From an uncultured bacterium (lineage in GTDB: Bacteria; Planctomycetota; GCA-002687715): a stretch of 64,000 nt of DNA. The position numbers and the translations under genes were made by a program. Numbering within the stretch: the stretch's first letter is position 1; every line of letters begins with the position of its first letter. The notes beneath the pieces were generated by a model. The model was not told the DNA's origin. It did not search any database and was given only the letters and a program-made list of their open reading frames with translations. The DNA is taken from positions 20,481 through 84,480 of the forward strand of contig CADEGH010000025.1 in the NCBI GenBank assembly GCA_902826835.1. The letters are read 5' to 3'. Shown piece by piece: positions 35,242 to 44,088 of this stretch.

Positions 35242-36402
35242 TCAATCCGCGCGGCGGATGTTGATGAGCGTGATTTCGGGGGGGCAGCCGACCCGCATGG
35301 GAATGCCCCAGTACCCAGTGCCACGGCTGACGTAGATCTGGGTCCTTTGGTGCCAGTGCAGCCCCTGGACATAGGGATTGCCGAGGTAGGCGAGCAGCGT
35401 TCCCATCGGCCAAATCTGGCCGGCGTGGGTGTGTCCGGAGATCTGGAGGTCGATTCCGAGCTTCGCCGCCTCGTGGATTTGTTTCGGCTGATGCGCGAGC
35501 AAGATCGAGGGCGTTTCGGGCCGTCTCCCTTCGAGTGCCCGCGCGAGCGACGGTGCAAACTCCTTGTTCCGTCTCGACCAATCCGGAACGCCGACGAGGT
35601 CGAAGGTCTCGGCGCCGTCTCCGAAGCTCACACGCTCGTTGTGGAGGGTGCGCAGCCCGAGCGAGCGCAGATGGTCGATCCACTCTTCGACTTCGCCCGA
35701 GTAGTACTCGTGGTTGCCGGTGACAAAGAAGTTCCCGAGGCGCGAACGCAGGCCCCGGAGCGGAGCGATCTCCGACTCGATCTCGTCGACCCGCGCGTCG
35801 ATGAGGTCGCCGGTGATCGCGATCAAGTCGGGGGAGGTCCCATTGGTGAGCTCGACAACGGCTTCGACGTACTCCCGGCCGAGAATGTGGCTCACGTGCA
35901 CATCGGTGAGCTGCGCGATGCGGAGGCCCTCGAAGGCGGCGGGCCAGTTGCGGATGCGGACTTGGACCTCCTCGACCGCGAGTCCGTACCGCGCGTTTTG
36001 GACGCCAGTGGCGGTGATGGCGCCGGTCCCGAGTGCCGCGGTGGACCCGGCAACGCGCGCCAAGAATCGCCGCCGTTCGGGATCGGCGGCACCACCTGCG
36101 CCCGTCTGCCGGCCACGCACCCGGAGCAGCGCATCGAGGACGAGGCCCAAGATCAGGAGGTAGGAGAAGGGGATGATCCAAAAGAAGGGGAGATAGAAGC
36201 CGAGACCGAGGGAGCGGCGAGGGAGGAGCGCGGACGCCATCAGCAGCAGAGGAAAGGCCGCTGCCCCGAGCGTGAGGATCAGTTTGACCGCGGTCGCGAC
36301 TCCGCGTGGAAGTTCGGCGCGCCGACCGAGGCGGCGCCAGAGCCACCAATGCAAACCCGCGATCGCGGCGCCCACCAGGGCGAAGACCAAGAATCGGACC
36401 AT
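35242..36402 (-). CDS. YkuE-type membrane metallophosphoesterase
   Basis: 386 residues. The start at 36402 (MVRFLVFALVGAAIAG) opens directly into the first of three or four transmembrane helices (to about residue 105). A twin-arginine-like RRRFLARVAGS sequence follows and then the phosphoesterase domain: AQLTDVHVSH (about 166), AITGDLID, VTGNHEYYSG (about 229), LLAHQPKQIHEA and SGHTHAGQIWP (about 327). This is the COG1408 class of membrane-tethered phosphohydrolases; some members act on lipid-linked UDP sugars, but the substrate is not evident here. 16 bases downstream of the kinase gene end, same strand. Confidence 0.9.
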   Translation of the reverse strand: MVRFLVFALVGAAIAGLHWWLWRRLGRRAELPRGVATAVKLILTLGAAAFPLLLMASALLPRRSLGLGFYLPFFWIIPFSYLLILGLVLDALLRVRGRQTGAGGAADPERRRFLARVAGSTAALGTGAITATGVQNARYGLAVEEVQVRIRNWPAAFEGLRIAQLTDVHVSHILGREYVEAVVELTNGTSPDLIAITGDLIDARVDEIESEIAPLRGLRSRLGNFFVTGNHEYYSGEVEEWIDHLRSLGLRTLHNERVSFGDGAETFDLVGVPDWSRRNKEFAPSLARALEGRRPETPSILLAHQPKQIHEAAKLGIDLQISGHTHAGQIWPMGTLLAYLGNPYVQGLHWHQRTQIYVSRGTGYWGIPMRVGCPPEITLINIRRAD

Positions 36403-36418
36403 TCCCGAGCTTAGCCAA

Positions 36419-39400
36419 CTACGGCCGGGTGGCGAGGCTTTGGCGCAACGTCGTGAAGAAGGTGGCCCCGCCACTCGGTTCGTCGTGGCGAAGGGACGCG
36501 AAAGCGGGGTGCCGGAGCCAAAACTCGCGTCGGCGGCGCGCCGACTCCGCATCGAAACCGGGGGCGGAGAGTCGTTGGCTTTCGAGTTGGAGTTCGGCGA
36601 GGGCTTTTTCGTGACAATGCCGCCGATCGGAATCTTCCGGGCTCTGCTGCGCCGCGAGTGCCCAGGCCTCCGCCGAGGCTTCGAAGCCTCGCTCGAGAAG
36701 CTTGGGGGCGAGCATGCGGGCCGTTTCCCACGTCTCGGCTTCCTCCCTCGCCCGGCCGTGGTCCCGCAGCCAACGCAAGAGGGCGCTCCAGGTGAGAGCG
36801 TCTGTGACCACTTCGGCCGCGCGCTCGAGATCGACCGCCAACCCGGCCGAGCGAGCCGAAATCCGAATACAATCGGCGATGGCGCCGTTGAGCTTCTCGC
36901 GATTCAAGGAGGGTTCGTCGGCAGGGGCGAGAGTGATCGCACGCTGAAGTTCGTGGGCGGCGCGTTCGGATCGGAAGTGCTTGCCGAGAAAGGTGCCGTA
37001 GAGATAGGCCGCTTCGAATCTGGATGGAGCCAAGTTCCTGGCGGTGAACAGGAGGTGCTCGGCTTCCGCCAGTTCGCCGCGCTCCCCGCTCAACAGTCCG
37101 AGGGCCATGTGCGCCTCGTAGTTGACTGTGTTGAGGATGCCCCGGAGAAGCCGCTCTCCTTCGGCCGTCTCTTTGTTCCGGACGAGCAGGACGCCAAGGA
37201 CACATTTTGCAGGAAAAAACTTCGGGTCTTGTGCGAGAACGCGGCGGAAGCACGCGATGGCACGCTCCAGATCACCCTCCGTGCGCGCGAAGAGCCCTCG
37301 AAAGTAGAGGAAGTGGAGGTCGTCGGGCATGATCGCTTCGAGCTGGTCGAACCACTTTTTCGCGCCTACTTTGTCGCCACTTCGATCCAAGAAGTTGCCG
37401 ACGCAAGCGCGCAGGTAGGTGCTGTCCGGCCGCAGGGCGCAGGCGGCCATGAGGTAGCGGACCCCCTCCGCAAATCCCGAGGGATCATTCAATTCCGCCC
37501 ACGCGTAGACGAGGCTGCCGATCGCTTCCCCGGAATCCGGATGGAGGACGAGGGCCCGCTTCAAGAAATCGATGCTCTTTCCCGGCGCCTTTGCGGTGAG
37601 CAGCCAGTCTCCGACGAAGACCAGATGGGTGATCGGGACGGACCGCATGTCGAGTTTGTCGGCGGCGTCTTGGGCCGCGGCATCATCGCGGTTCCCGATC
37701 AACTTGAACACGTGTCGCAGTTCGGGGGAGTCGATCATGGTCCCCGCGATGTTCAGGAGGTAGGCCCCATCGCGCGCATGTCGCTTGGCCGGAACCGAGA
37801 GTCGCACCCGAGACCAGTCGAGCAGGGCATTCAGCAAGCGATCTCGAATGGGGGACTGCTCGATGCGAGCGCGGACCTCGTCGGCCGGAATTCGATCGAC
37901 GTCGATACCGAATCGCCCGAAGGCATCCGCGTAGGCCTGATCATCATCGCCGTAGCGACGGACGTCGGCGTACCACGACCGGATGCGATCCAACTCGGCG
38001 ACCATCGTGAGGTCGCGTTGGTGGGAGGCTTCCCGGGCGAGGGCGGCGTCGAGTCCGGCTCGGATCTGCCTCGTGAGAGCTTCGCCTTCGTCGCGAAGCT
38101 CCGGTCGTACATGGGCCGAATTCCAGGGGGAGGCCGCACCGTCCAACCTCGCGGCGGCCGTCCGCCAACGCGCGAGCTCGTCGGTGGTCCGGCTGCGGGC
38201 CTCCGTCGCGGCGATGCCCAACTGGCGGATGGCCGAGGCGGCAGTCGCATTGGCGAGGTCTTCCCGGGCGCGGCTCTTCTGTTCGCTGATCCACCACGCC
38301 CAGGCCCCCGCCAGGGACGCGATCGTGACCACGGAGAACAGCGTGGTGGTGAGGATGCGGGCGCGGCGTTCGCTCCGCGCGGACGCGGCGGCGGCTAACA
38401 GGGCGGTTTCCGCGGCCCGTCGGGCGGCATCCTGGGCCGCGAGATGAGCGGCGAGGCGGGAAGCGACGATGCCCGCGTGCTCAGGCCGCTCGGCCGGGTC
38501 GGTCGCCACACACTCGCGTACGAGGGTCAGCAATGCCTCGTCCCAACCTCGGGCTTTCAGCGCGGCGAACTCCTCGGCGGCATGGGCATCCTTGTCCGGC
38601 GGCTCGGACGGCGCCTTGAGCGCGAAGGGTCGCCCCGCGAGCACCTCGAAGATCATGGACCCGAGCGAGTACACGTCGGACCTCGCCGAGTGTCGGCTCG
38701 CCTGACCCAGCGCCTGCTCGGGCGCCATGTAGAGGGGAGTACCGAGAACGGCGCCGGTGCGGGTGGTGTCGGAACCGGAGGGGGAGGACCACGGTTCTGG
38801 GCGGCGACCAGGGCGCTCTCCTTGCCCGAGATCGGATAGGAGTTTGGCGAGGCCGAAGTCCATCACCAACACTTCGCCCAAGGCGCCGAGCATGATGTTC
38901 GACGGTTTCAGGTCACGATGAATGACGGCCTGGGTGTGCGCCGCGGCCACCGCTTCGGCGACCCGCAGCAGGGTGGATAGCAGGGCTGCCCGCTCGGAAA
39001 CCGCGGAGGGGAGCGTGGCGAGCCGGGCTTTCAGAGTCTCCCCGCGCACTAGCTTCATCGTGAAATAGGGCTCGCCTTCGTCGGTGACTCCCCGGTCCTA
39101 GACCGGCACGATGCCGGGATGTTGGAGGGCGCCCGCGATTTTCGCTTCCTCCACGAACCGACGGCAGCGCTCCGGATTGGCTCCGAGTTCGGCCCTCAGG
39201 AGTTTGAGAGCCACCTCCCGATCGAGTTCACGATCGAGGGCGCGCCAAACCACGCCCATGCCACCCTGGCCGATGATCTCGAGGAGTTCGTAGCGACCGT
39301 CAAACTGCTCCGGCCGCGGCGCGGTCGCGGGCGACTCGGATTTGCGGAGGCCGCGCCCAAACGCGCGGCGAAGCCCGGGCTCGAGGGGCGTCGGTTCGGA

Positions 39401-39433
39401 GTGGTCGGCGCGGGTGTTGGTCGACTCACTCAC
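36419..39433 (-). pseudogene. Ser/Thr protein kinase with TPR C-terminus, interrupted by in-frame amber codon
   Basis: One frame of 1004 codons broken only by TAG at 39098-39100 (codon 112), within GIVPV-stop-DRGVTDEGEPYFTMKL. Related kinases have Tyr there, so a TAC/TAT to TAG change is likely. Before the stop: YELLEIIGQGGMGVVW (Gly loop) and EVALKLL (VAIK Lys). After: HRDLKPSN, MDFGLAK, APEQALG. A single helix (about 350-370; FSVVTIASLAGAWAWWI) and roughly 600 residues with TPR repeats follow. The start is a GTG overlapping the sigma gene by 8 bases. The downstream fragment alone would lack ATP-binding elements. A sequencing or assembly error cannot be excluded. Confidence 0.75.
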
Positions 39434-40118
39434 CGAGCAGCTCGAGGAGGCTATGGCACTCTTCGTCGATGGCGGCCCCCTCACGCACGCCGTGATATTG
39501 GACGACCTCGCGTAGGGCGGCCTGGAACTCCTTGCGGGCGAGGGCGTACTGCTTGTGGGCGAGTTCGGGAGCTAACTCGACGCGGGGGGCGATGTCCCGA
39601 ATCGGGAGGTTCTCCTCGAAGCGCAGGCGGAGGATTTCGATGCGCCGCTCGGCCGCGACTCCGAGAATCCGCGCGCGCTCCGCCATCAGCTCCGACGCAC
39701 CTTCCATGAGGAGCCCGGCCCACTCGCGCAGGAAAGTGCGGTCCGGGGTGGCGCTGTCCTCCGCATGGTGATCGGGGTCGCTCCCGAGGCCGCCGCGGCT
39801 TGCCTTGGCGTGACGGGCCTCCATGCGAGCCGCGACGTTGCGGGTGATCCCGTGCAAAAAGGCTCGAAAGCCGCCATCGCGGCGATTTTCGGCGCCCCCG
39901 AGTGCCCCACCCTCCTTCAGGCACTCGAGGAACACCTCCTGCACTCCGTCGCTGAGGTCCGCGAGCCTCGGGGAGCCGCGCCACCTCGCCCCGAAGTAGG
40001 CCTCCACGACCGGCTGGTAACGGCGAACGAATTGCTCGCGCTCGGCCAAAGACCCCCCGGCGGCCGCTCGAATCTGCGTCCAACAGGTGCTGTCGCTACC
40101 CGATTTGGGAGTGGCCAT
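39426..40118 (-). CDS. ECF-type sigma factor linked to Ser/Thr kinase
   Basis: 230 residues starting MATPKSGSDSTCWTQI, the usual opening of planctomycete sigma factors that precede Ser/Thr kinases. Region 2: ADLSDGVQEVFLECLKEGGAL with FRAFLHGITRNVAARME (about 55-115). Region 4: AERRIEILRLRFEENLPIRDIAP...KQYALARKEFQAAL (about 165-215). The gene overlaps the kinase by 8 bases, so both are coupled. On the minus strand TATAGT lies only six bases before the ATG, raising the possibility of a leaderless transcript. Such sigma-kinase pairs are thought to couple phosphorylation to transcription; here the kinase is interrupted. Confidence 0.88.
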   Translation of the reverse strand: MATPKSGSDSTCWTQIRAAAGGSLAEREQFVRRYQPVVEAYFGARWRGSPRLADLSDGVQEVFLECLKEGGALGGAENRRDGGFRAFLHGITRNVAARMEARHAKASRGGLGSDPDHHAEDSATPDRTFLREWAGLLMEGASELMAERARILGVAAERRIEILRLRFEENLPIRDIAPRVELAPELAHKQYALARKEFQAALREVVQYHGVREGAAIDEECHSLLELLGE

Positions 40119-40244
40119 GGGGGCACTATAAACCGGGCTCCCTCTCGAGGCCCGGATGCCGGGCCCATTTCGTGATTGGCGAGGCGAACCCCGTGCTTTC
40201 GCAACCATGGTAGAATGTCGGGTAGCCCGGTGAGGGCTTCAGCC

Positions 40245-40607
40245 ATGGTCCAATCACGCCAGATGATTCTCGATTCGTTGATCCGCGCGATGCCGGATCT
40301 GCGGGCTCGGTACGGAGTCGATAGGTTGGGGCTCTTCGGCTCGTATGCCCGAGAGACTCACACGGAGAACAGTGACGTGGACATTCTCGTCGAGGTCCCA
40401 CCCACCATCGGTCTGCGGTTCATGACCCTAGCGCGGGAACTTGAGCGGCTCCTGGGGCGACGAGTCGATCTTGTCTCCCGTCGGGCGATTGACCCCGACA
40501 ACTGGTCCTACATCTCGCGGGATCTGATCGATGTCAGGTCGACCTTCTCCGCGAATCGCAGCGGATATGCTCAGTGCCATTCGAAAGATCCTCGCGTACT
40601 CGGTTGA
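40245..40607 (+). CDS. mntA: MNT nucleotidyltransferase antitoxin
   Basis: 120 residues. The minimal nucleotidyltransferase signature GSYARETHTENSDVD (GS-X10-DXD) lies near residues 26-40 and ILVEVPPTIGL follows, as in MntA antitoxins. ATG at 40245 gives the family start (MVQSRQMILDSLI). The 3' end overlaps the HEPN gene by 77 bases in another frame, so its last 25 residues (after DLIDV) are probably non-conserved. In characterised pairs this enzyme adds AMP to a Tyr of the HEPN partner and neutralises it. Confidence 0.88.
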   Translation: MVQSRQMILDSLIRAMPDLRARYGVDRLGLFGSYARETHTENSDVDILVEVPPTIGLRFMTLARELERLLGRRVDLVSRRAIDPDNWSYISRDLIDVRSTFSANRSGYAQCHSKDPRVLG

Positions 40608-40878
40608 CTTTGATCCAAAGCAGGAATCGGGGGACTGCCGCACGAGGGAAGCAATCCGCTACAATCTGCAAGTCATCGGCGCGGCCGCGGCGCGTCTCCC
40701 TGAGCCGACTCGGGCCTTGGCGCCGGATATTCCGTGGGAAGAAATCGTTGGATTTCGGAACATCCTAGTGCACGAGTACTTTCGGGTCGACTTGGCGCTG
40801 GTTTCGCAAGTGATCAGTTCCGATCCACCTGTGCTTCAGGCCGCACTTCTCGATCTTGCGATCAAGTTGTCGGTGTAA
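40531..40878 (+). CDS. hepT: HEPN-domain toxin (HepT, DUF86)
   Basis: 115 residues, all helical. The RX4HXY RNase motif is RNILVHEY (about residue 80-87), including the Tyr that the partner AMPylates. The start at 40531 gives MSGRPSPRIAADMLSAIRKI, matching the usual N-terminus, while overlapping the MNT gene. HEPN toxins of this type cleave RNA (tRNA in studied cases). Together with the upstream MNT gene it is a complete type VII toxin-antitoxin module. Confidence 0.9.
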   Translation: MSGRPSPRIAADMLSAIRKILAYSVDFDPKQESGDCRTREAIRYNLQVIGAAAARLPEPTRALAPDIPWEEIVGFRNILVHEYFRVDLALVSQVISSDPPVLQAALLDLAIKLSV

Positions 40879-40923
40879 CCCACCGTCGGGGACTCTCTGC
40901 CACTGGTGGGGCAGTCAACCGGC

Positions 40924-43137
40924 TCAAGAGCGGGGAAGGCGGGGCGCGACCGGACCGGTGCGATCGGCGAGGAGAGCGAGGTTGCGGGATTGCGCCGCGA
41001 AGGGGCGCGTGCGATCGCGCGGTCCGGTTTCGTAGGTGCCGTCGGTGCGCATGAGCCAACACTGCGCATTGTCTTGCAGGTAGGGTTCGAGACCCTCGGA
41101 GAGGACGCGCTCTTTGAGCTCTTGATCCAGGATCGGGAACGCGATTTCGACGCGGCGGATGAGGTTGCGCGGCATCCAGTCGGCGCTGGACAAATACACC
41201 GCATTCTCTCCGCCGGCGAGGAAGTGGAAGATGCGCGAGTGTTCGAGGAATCGGCCGACGACGGAGCGGACGCGGATGTTGTCGGAGACGCCGGGGAGAC
41301 CTGGACGCAGCGCGCACATGCCACGCACGATCAGATCGATCGGAACCCCCGCCTGCGAAGCCTTGTATAGCGCGCCGATGATCGTGGGATCGAGGAGCGC
41401 ATTCATCTTGGCGACGATGCGGGAGGGCGATCCGGCGCGGGCCGCCTTCGTCTCCGCCTCGATCATTTGAACGAGCTGCTTTTGCAGGGTGAACGGCGCC
41501 TGCCACAGCCGGCGCAGCTTCGCGACTTTGCCAAGCCCGGTCAGTTGCTGGAAGAGGTCGTGGACGTCCTTGCCGAATTCTTCGTGGCAAGTCAACAGGC
41601 CGAAGTCGGTGTAACCACGCGCGGTGCGCTGGTGGTAATTGCCGGTGCCGAGATGCACGTAGCGCCTCAAGGTGTTTCCCTCCCGGCGTACGATCATGAG
41701 CATCTTCGCGTGGGTCTTGAAGCCGACGACCCCGTAGGCCACCTTCGCGCCCGCGTCTTGGAGGCGAGTCGCGAGGTCGATGTTGGCGGCCTCGTCGAAG
41801 CGAGCGCGCAGTTCGACGACCGCAGTCACTTCCTTGCCAGCTTGGGCCGCTTCGTGGAGGGCGTCGGCCAAGGGCGAGTCGGCCCCGGTGCGGTAGAGCG
41901 TCTGTTTGATCGCCAACACATCGGGGTCCTTCGAGGCGAGGCGCAACAGCTCGATGACCGGAGCGAAGGACTGGAACGGGTGGTGGAGGAGGAGATCGCC
42001 CTTGCGGATCTCCTCGAAGAGGTCGCTCGCTCCCACCAACCGTTTGGGCAGACCCGCGGTGAACGGCGGATACTTGAGGTCCGGCCGATCGACCATGTCG
42101 TACACCGCGTTCAAACGGTGGAGATTGACCGGGCCGTTGACGAGGTAGAGATCCGAGCGCTGAAGGCTGAACTGATCGAGTAGGAACTGGATCAAGTCCG
42201 CCGGGCAAGTCGGCTCCACTTCGATGCGCACGGCGGCGCTGAACTTGCGGCGCGGCAATTCCCCCTTGATCGCGTGGAGGATGTCGTCGACTTCCTCCTC
42301 GTCGACCCAAAGGTCCGAATTGCGGGTCACGCGGAACTGCCAGCAGCCCTTCACTTCCATCCCGGGGAAGAGCTCCTGCACCTGCGAACGGATCATCGAG
42401 GAGAGGAGGACGAAGTCGTAGCGCTGCCCACTCACCGCGGCGGGGAATTGCGAAATGCGTGGCAAGATGCGCGGCGCCTGCACGATGGCGAGTCCCGAGC
42501 CGCGACCGAAGGCGTCCCGGCCTTCGACCGAGACGATGAAATTGAGGCTCTTGTTGAGGATCTGCGGAAACGGGTGCGCCGGGTCGAGCCCCACCGGAGT
42601 CAGCACCGGGAGCACGGCGCGCTGGCAATAGTCTCTGACCCAATCCAGTTGCGCTTCCGACCAATTGGCCCGCGGGAGCACCCGAATCCCTTCGGTTTCC
42701 AGAGCGGGGCGGATCATCTCCGTCATCACCTGGTATTGCTCTTGGACGAGGGTGTGCGCTTCGACGTCGATCGCCGCGAGAGTCTCCTGCGACGTCAGAG
42801 GGTCGGGGTCGGGATTCACCAACTGGTGCTGGACCTGCTGCTTCAAGCCGGCGACGCGGATCTCGAAGAACTCGTCCAGGTTGCTGCACGAAATCGTGAG
42901 AAACCGGAGCCGCTCGAGGAGCGGCACGGACCCGTCCTTGGCCTGGGCGAGGACCCGGCGGACAAACTGCAACTGGCTGAGTTCGCGACTCAGGAAGTGT
43001 TCGGGGTGATCGAGGCGAGGGGCACGCGGCATACGGGTTCGGCTGCGGGATCGTTCGATCGCCAGCGAGGCTGGAGTCTCGACGGCCTCGGGCCCCGATG
43101 GCATCGCGGCCGCAGCTTCCTGATCTGGTGTCGACAT
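40924..43137 (-). CDS. ppk1: Polyphosphate kinase 1
   Basis: 737 residues. Makes polyphosphate from ATP reversibly. FLSRELSQLQFVRRVL (N domain), ISCSNLDEFFEIRVAGLKQ, the middle domain with FPQILNKSLNF, and the two phospholipase-D-like C domains. The autophosphorylated His is in YVHLGTGNYH (about residue 490) and the second active-site motif is LIVRGMCALRPG with VGRFLEHSRIF. The length slightly exceeds E. coli PPK1 because of an N-terminal extension rich in Ala/Pro/Arg; start at ATG 43137. All catalytic motifs intact. Pairs functionally with the Ppx/GppA protein at 29266-30783. Confidence 0.95.
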   Translation of the reverse strand: MSTPDQEAAAAMPSGPEAVETPASLAIERSRSRTRMPRAPRLDHPEHFLSRELSQLQFVRRVLAQAKDGSVPLLERLRFLTISCSNLDEFFEIRVAGLKQQVQHQLVNPDPDPLTSQETLAAIDVEAHTLVQEQYQVMTEMIRPALETEGIRVLPRANWSEAQLDWVRDYCQRAVLPVLTPVGLDPAHPFPQILNKSLNFIVSVEGRDAFGRGSGLAIVQAPRILPRISQFPAAVSGQRYDFVLLSSMIRSQVQELFPGMEVKGCWQFRVTRNSDLWVDEEEVDDILHAIKGELPRRKFSAAVRIEVEPTCPADLIQFLLDQFSLQRSDLYLVNGPVNLHRLNAVYDMVDRPDLKYPPFTAGLPKRLVGASDLFEEIRKGDLLLHHPFQSFAPVIELLRLASKDPDVLAIKQTLYRTGADSPLADALHEAAQAGKEVTAVVELRARFDEAANIDLATRLQDAGAKVAYGVVGFKTHAKMLMIVRREGNTLRRYVHLGTGNYHQRTARGYTDFGLLTCHEEFGKDVHDLFQQLTGLGKVAKLRRLWQAPFTLQKQLVQMIEAETKAARAGSPSRIVAKMNALLDPTIIGALYKASQAGVPIDLIVRGMCALRPGLPGVSDNIRVRSVVGRFLEHSRIFHFLAGGENAVYLSSADWMPRNLIRRVEIAFPILDQELKERVLSEGLEPYLQDNAQCWLMRTDGTYETGPRDRTRPFAAQSRNLALLADRTGPVAPRLPRS

Positions 43138-43286
43138 GGTGGATCGCGCCCCGTGAGGAGAAGGAGCGGCACCCATCGATCCGCGCTCCCGACCTGCTCC
43201 TCATTCTTACCGTGGAGGAACCGGGGGAGCCGGGGCGAAACCGCAAAATCGTATCAAGAATCCACCAAGAGCGGCAGGCGCTGGAA

Positions 43287-44069
43287 TCAGCCTCGCGGTT
43301 CTTCCGTCTCCCCGCGGATGAAGCCGAGGAGGGCCGACCCGTAATCACTCCAGAGTCGAGAGGGAGACTTCTTCTCCTCACCCCTTGCGAATTCCCAGCA
43401 GATGATCGGGATCCCGAGCGTCTCCCCGCACCATGCGCCGAGGCTGCCCGGGCGACTGCCCAACTTCTTGTAGGGGAGGCCCGAGAGGGTCGCGATCCGA
43501 CGCGCGAGTCCCTCCCCGGGTCCGTCAAAGTCGATACAGCGCAGCGGCTGATGGAAGCTGACGACGCGGGCCGGCATGAGTTCGAGGATCAGTTGGTGCA
43601 AAGCGCGGCTCTCGGGCTCCGAGAGCGGCTCTTCGCCGTGGCGCGCGCGAGCGGCAAAATTGCCGGCGGGGAAGTTACGGTTCAGGTCCACCCCGCGAGG
43701 GTTGGTGCGCTGGGTCTGGGCGTAGCCGTCCGGATTGACGACCCCGACGATCGTGAGGGAATAGCGCTCGAGATCGACCAGGTGCGGTTGAGTTGCGAGC
43801 GCGGCTTCGAACGCCTGGACCAGGGGCGTCCCGGCCGGCTCGTTGCCGTGGATGGTCGCGAGGATCAGCACGGCGATCGGACCGGATCCGTAATGCCGAG
43901 CCTCGATGGGGCGGCCTTCGACGGACGTTCCGATGGTCCGTGTCCTGACCGGGCGCGCGGACGACTCGGCGGCGTGGGCCGCGGGAATCGTCGCGTCGGT
44001 ACCCGCGCAGCCGATCAAACCGCAACCGAGTCCGAGAAGTAGGAGTGCGCGCAGAAGGGGGCGAATCAT
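43287..44069 (-). CDS. M14-family (MpaA-like) zinc peptidase lipoprotein
   Basis: 260 residues. Start MIRPLLRALLLLGLGCGLIGC provides a lipobox (LIGC). The M14 zinc site is ATIHGNEPAG (His, Glu) and VSFHQPL (second His). RNFPAGN gives the substrate carboxylate-binding Asn-Arg element, and CWEF near the end supplies the catalytic Glu. The short length and NPRGVDLNRNFP string match MpaA-type murein tripeptide amidases that release diaminopimelate from cell-wall peptides. Probably anchored in a membrane facing the periplasm. 20 bases downstream of the repeat-protein gene on the same strand. Confidence 0.85.
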   Translation of the reverse strand: MIRPLLRALLLLGLGCGLIGCAGTDATIPAAHAAESSARPVRTRTIGTSVEGRPIEARHYGSGPIAVLILATIHGNEPAGTPLVQAFEAALATQPHLVDLERYSLTIVGVVNPDGYAQTQRTNPRGVDLNRNFPAGNFAARARHGEEPLSEPESRALHQLILELMPARVVSFHQPLRCIDFDGPGEGLARRIATLSGLPYKKLGSRPGSLGAWCGETLGIPIICWEFARGEEKKSPSRLWSDYGSALLGFIRGETEEPRG

Positions 44070-44088
44070 GCGCGGCACAGTAGGTCGC

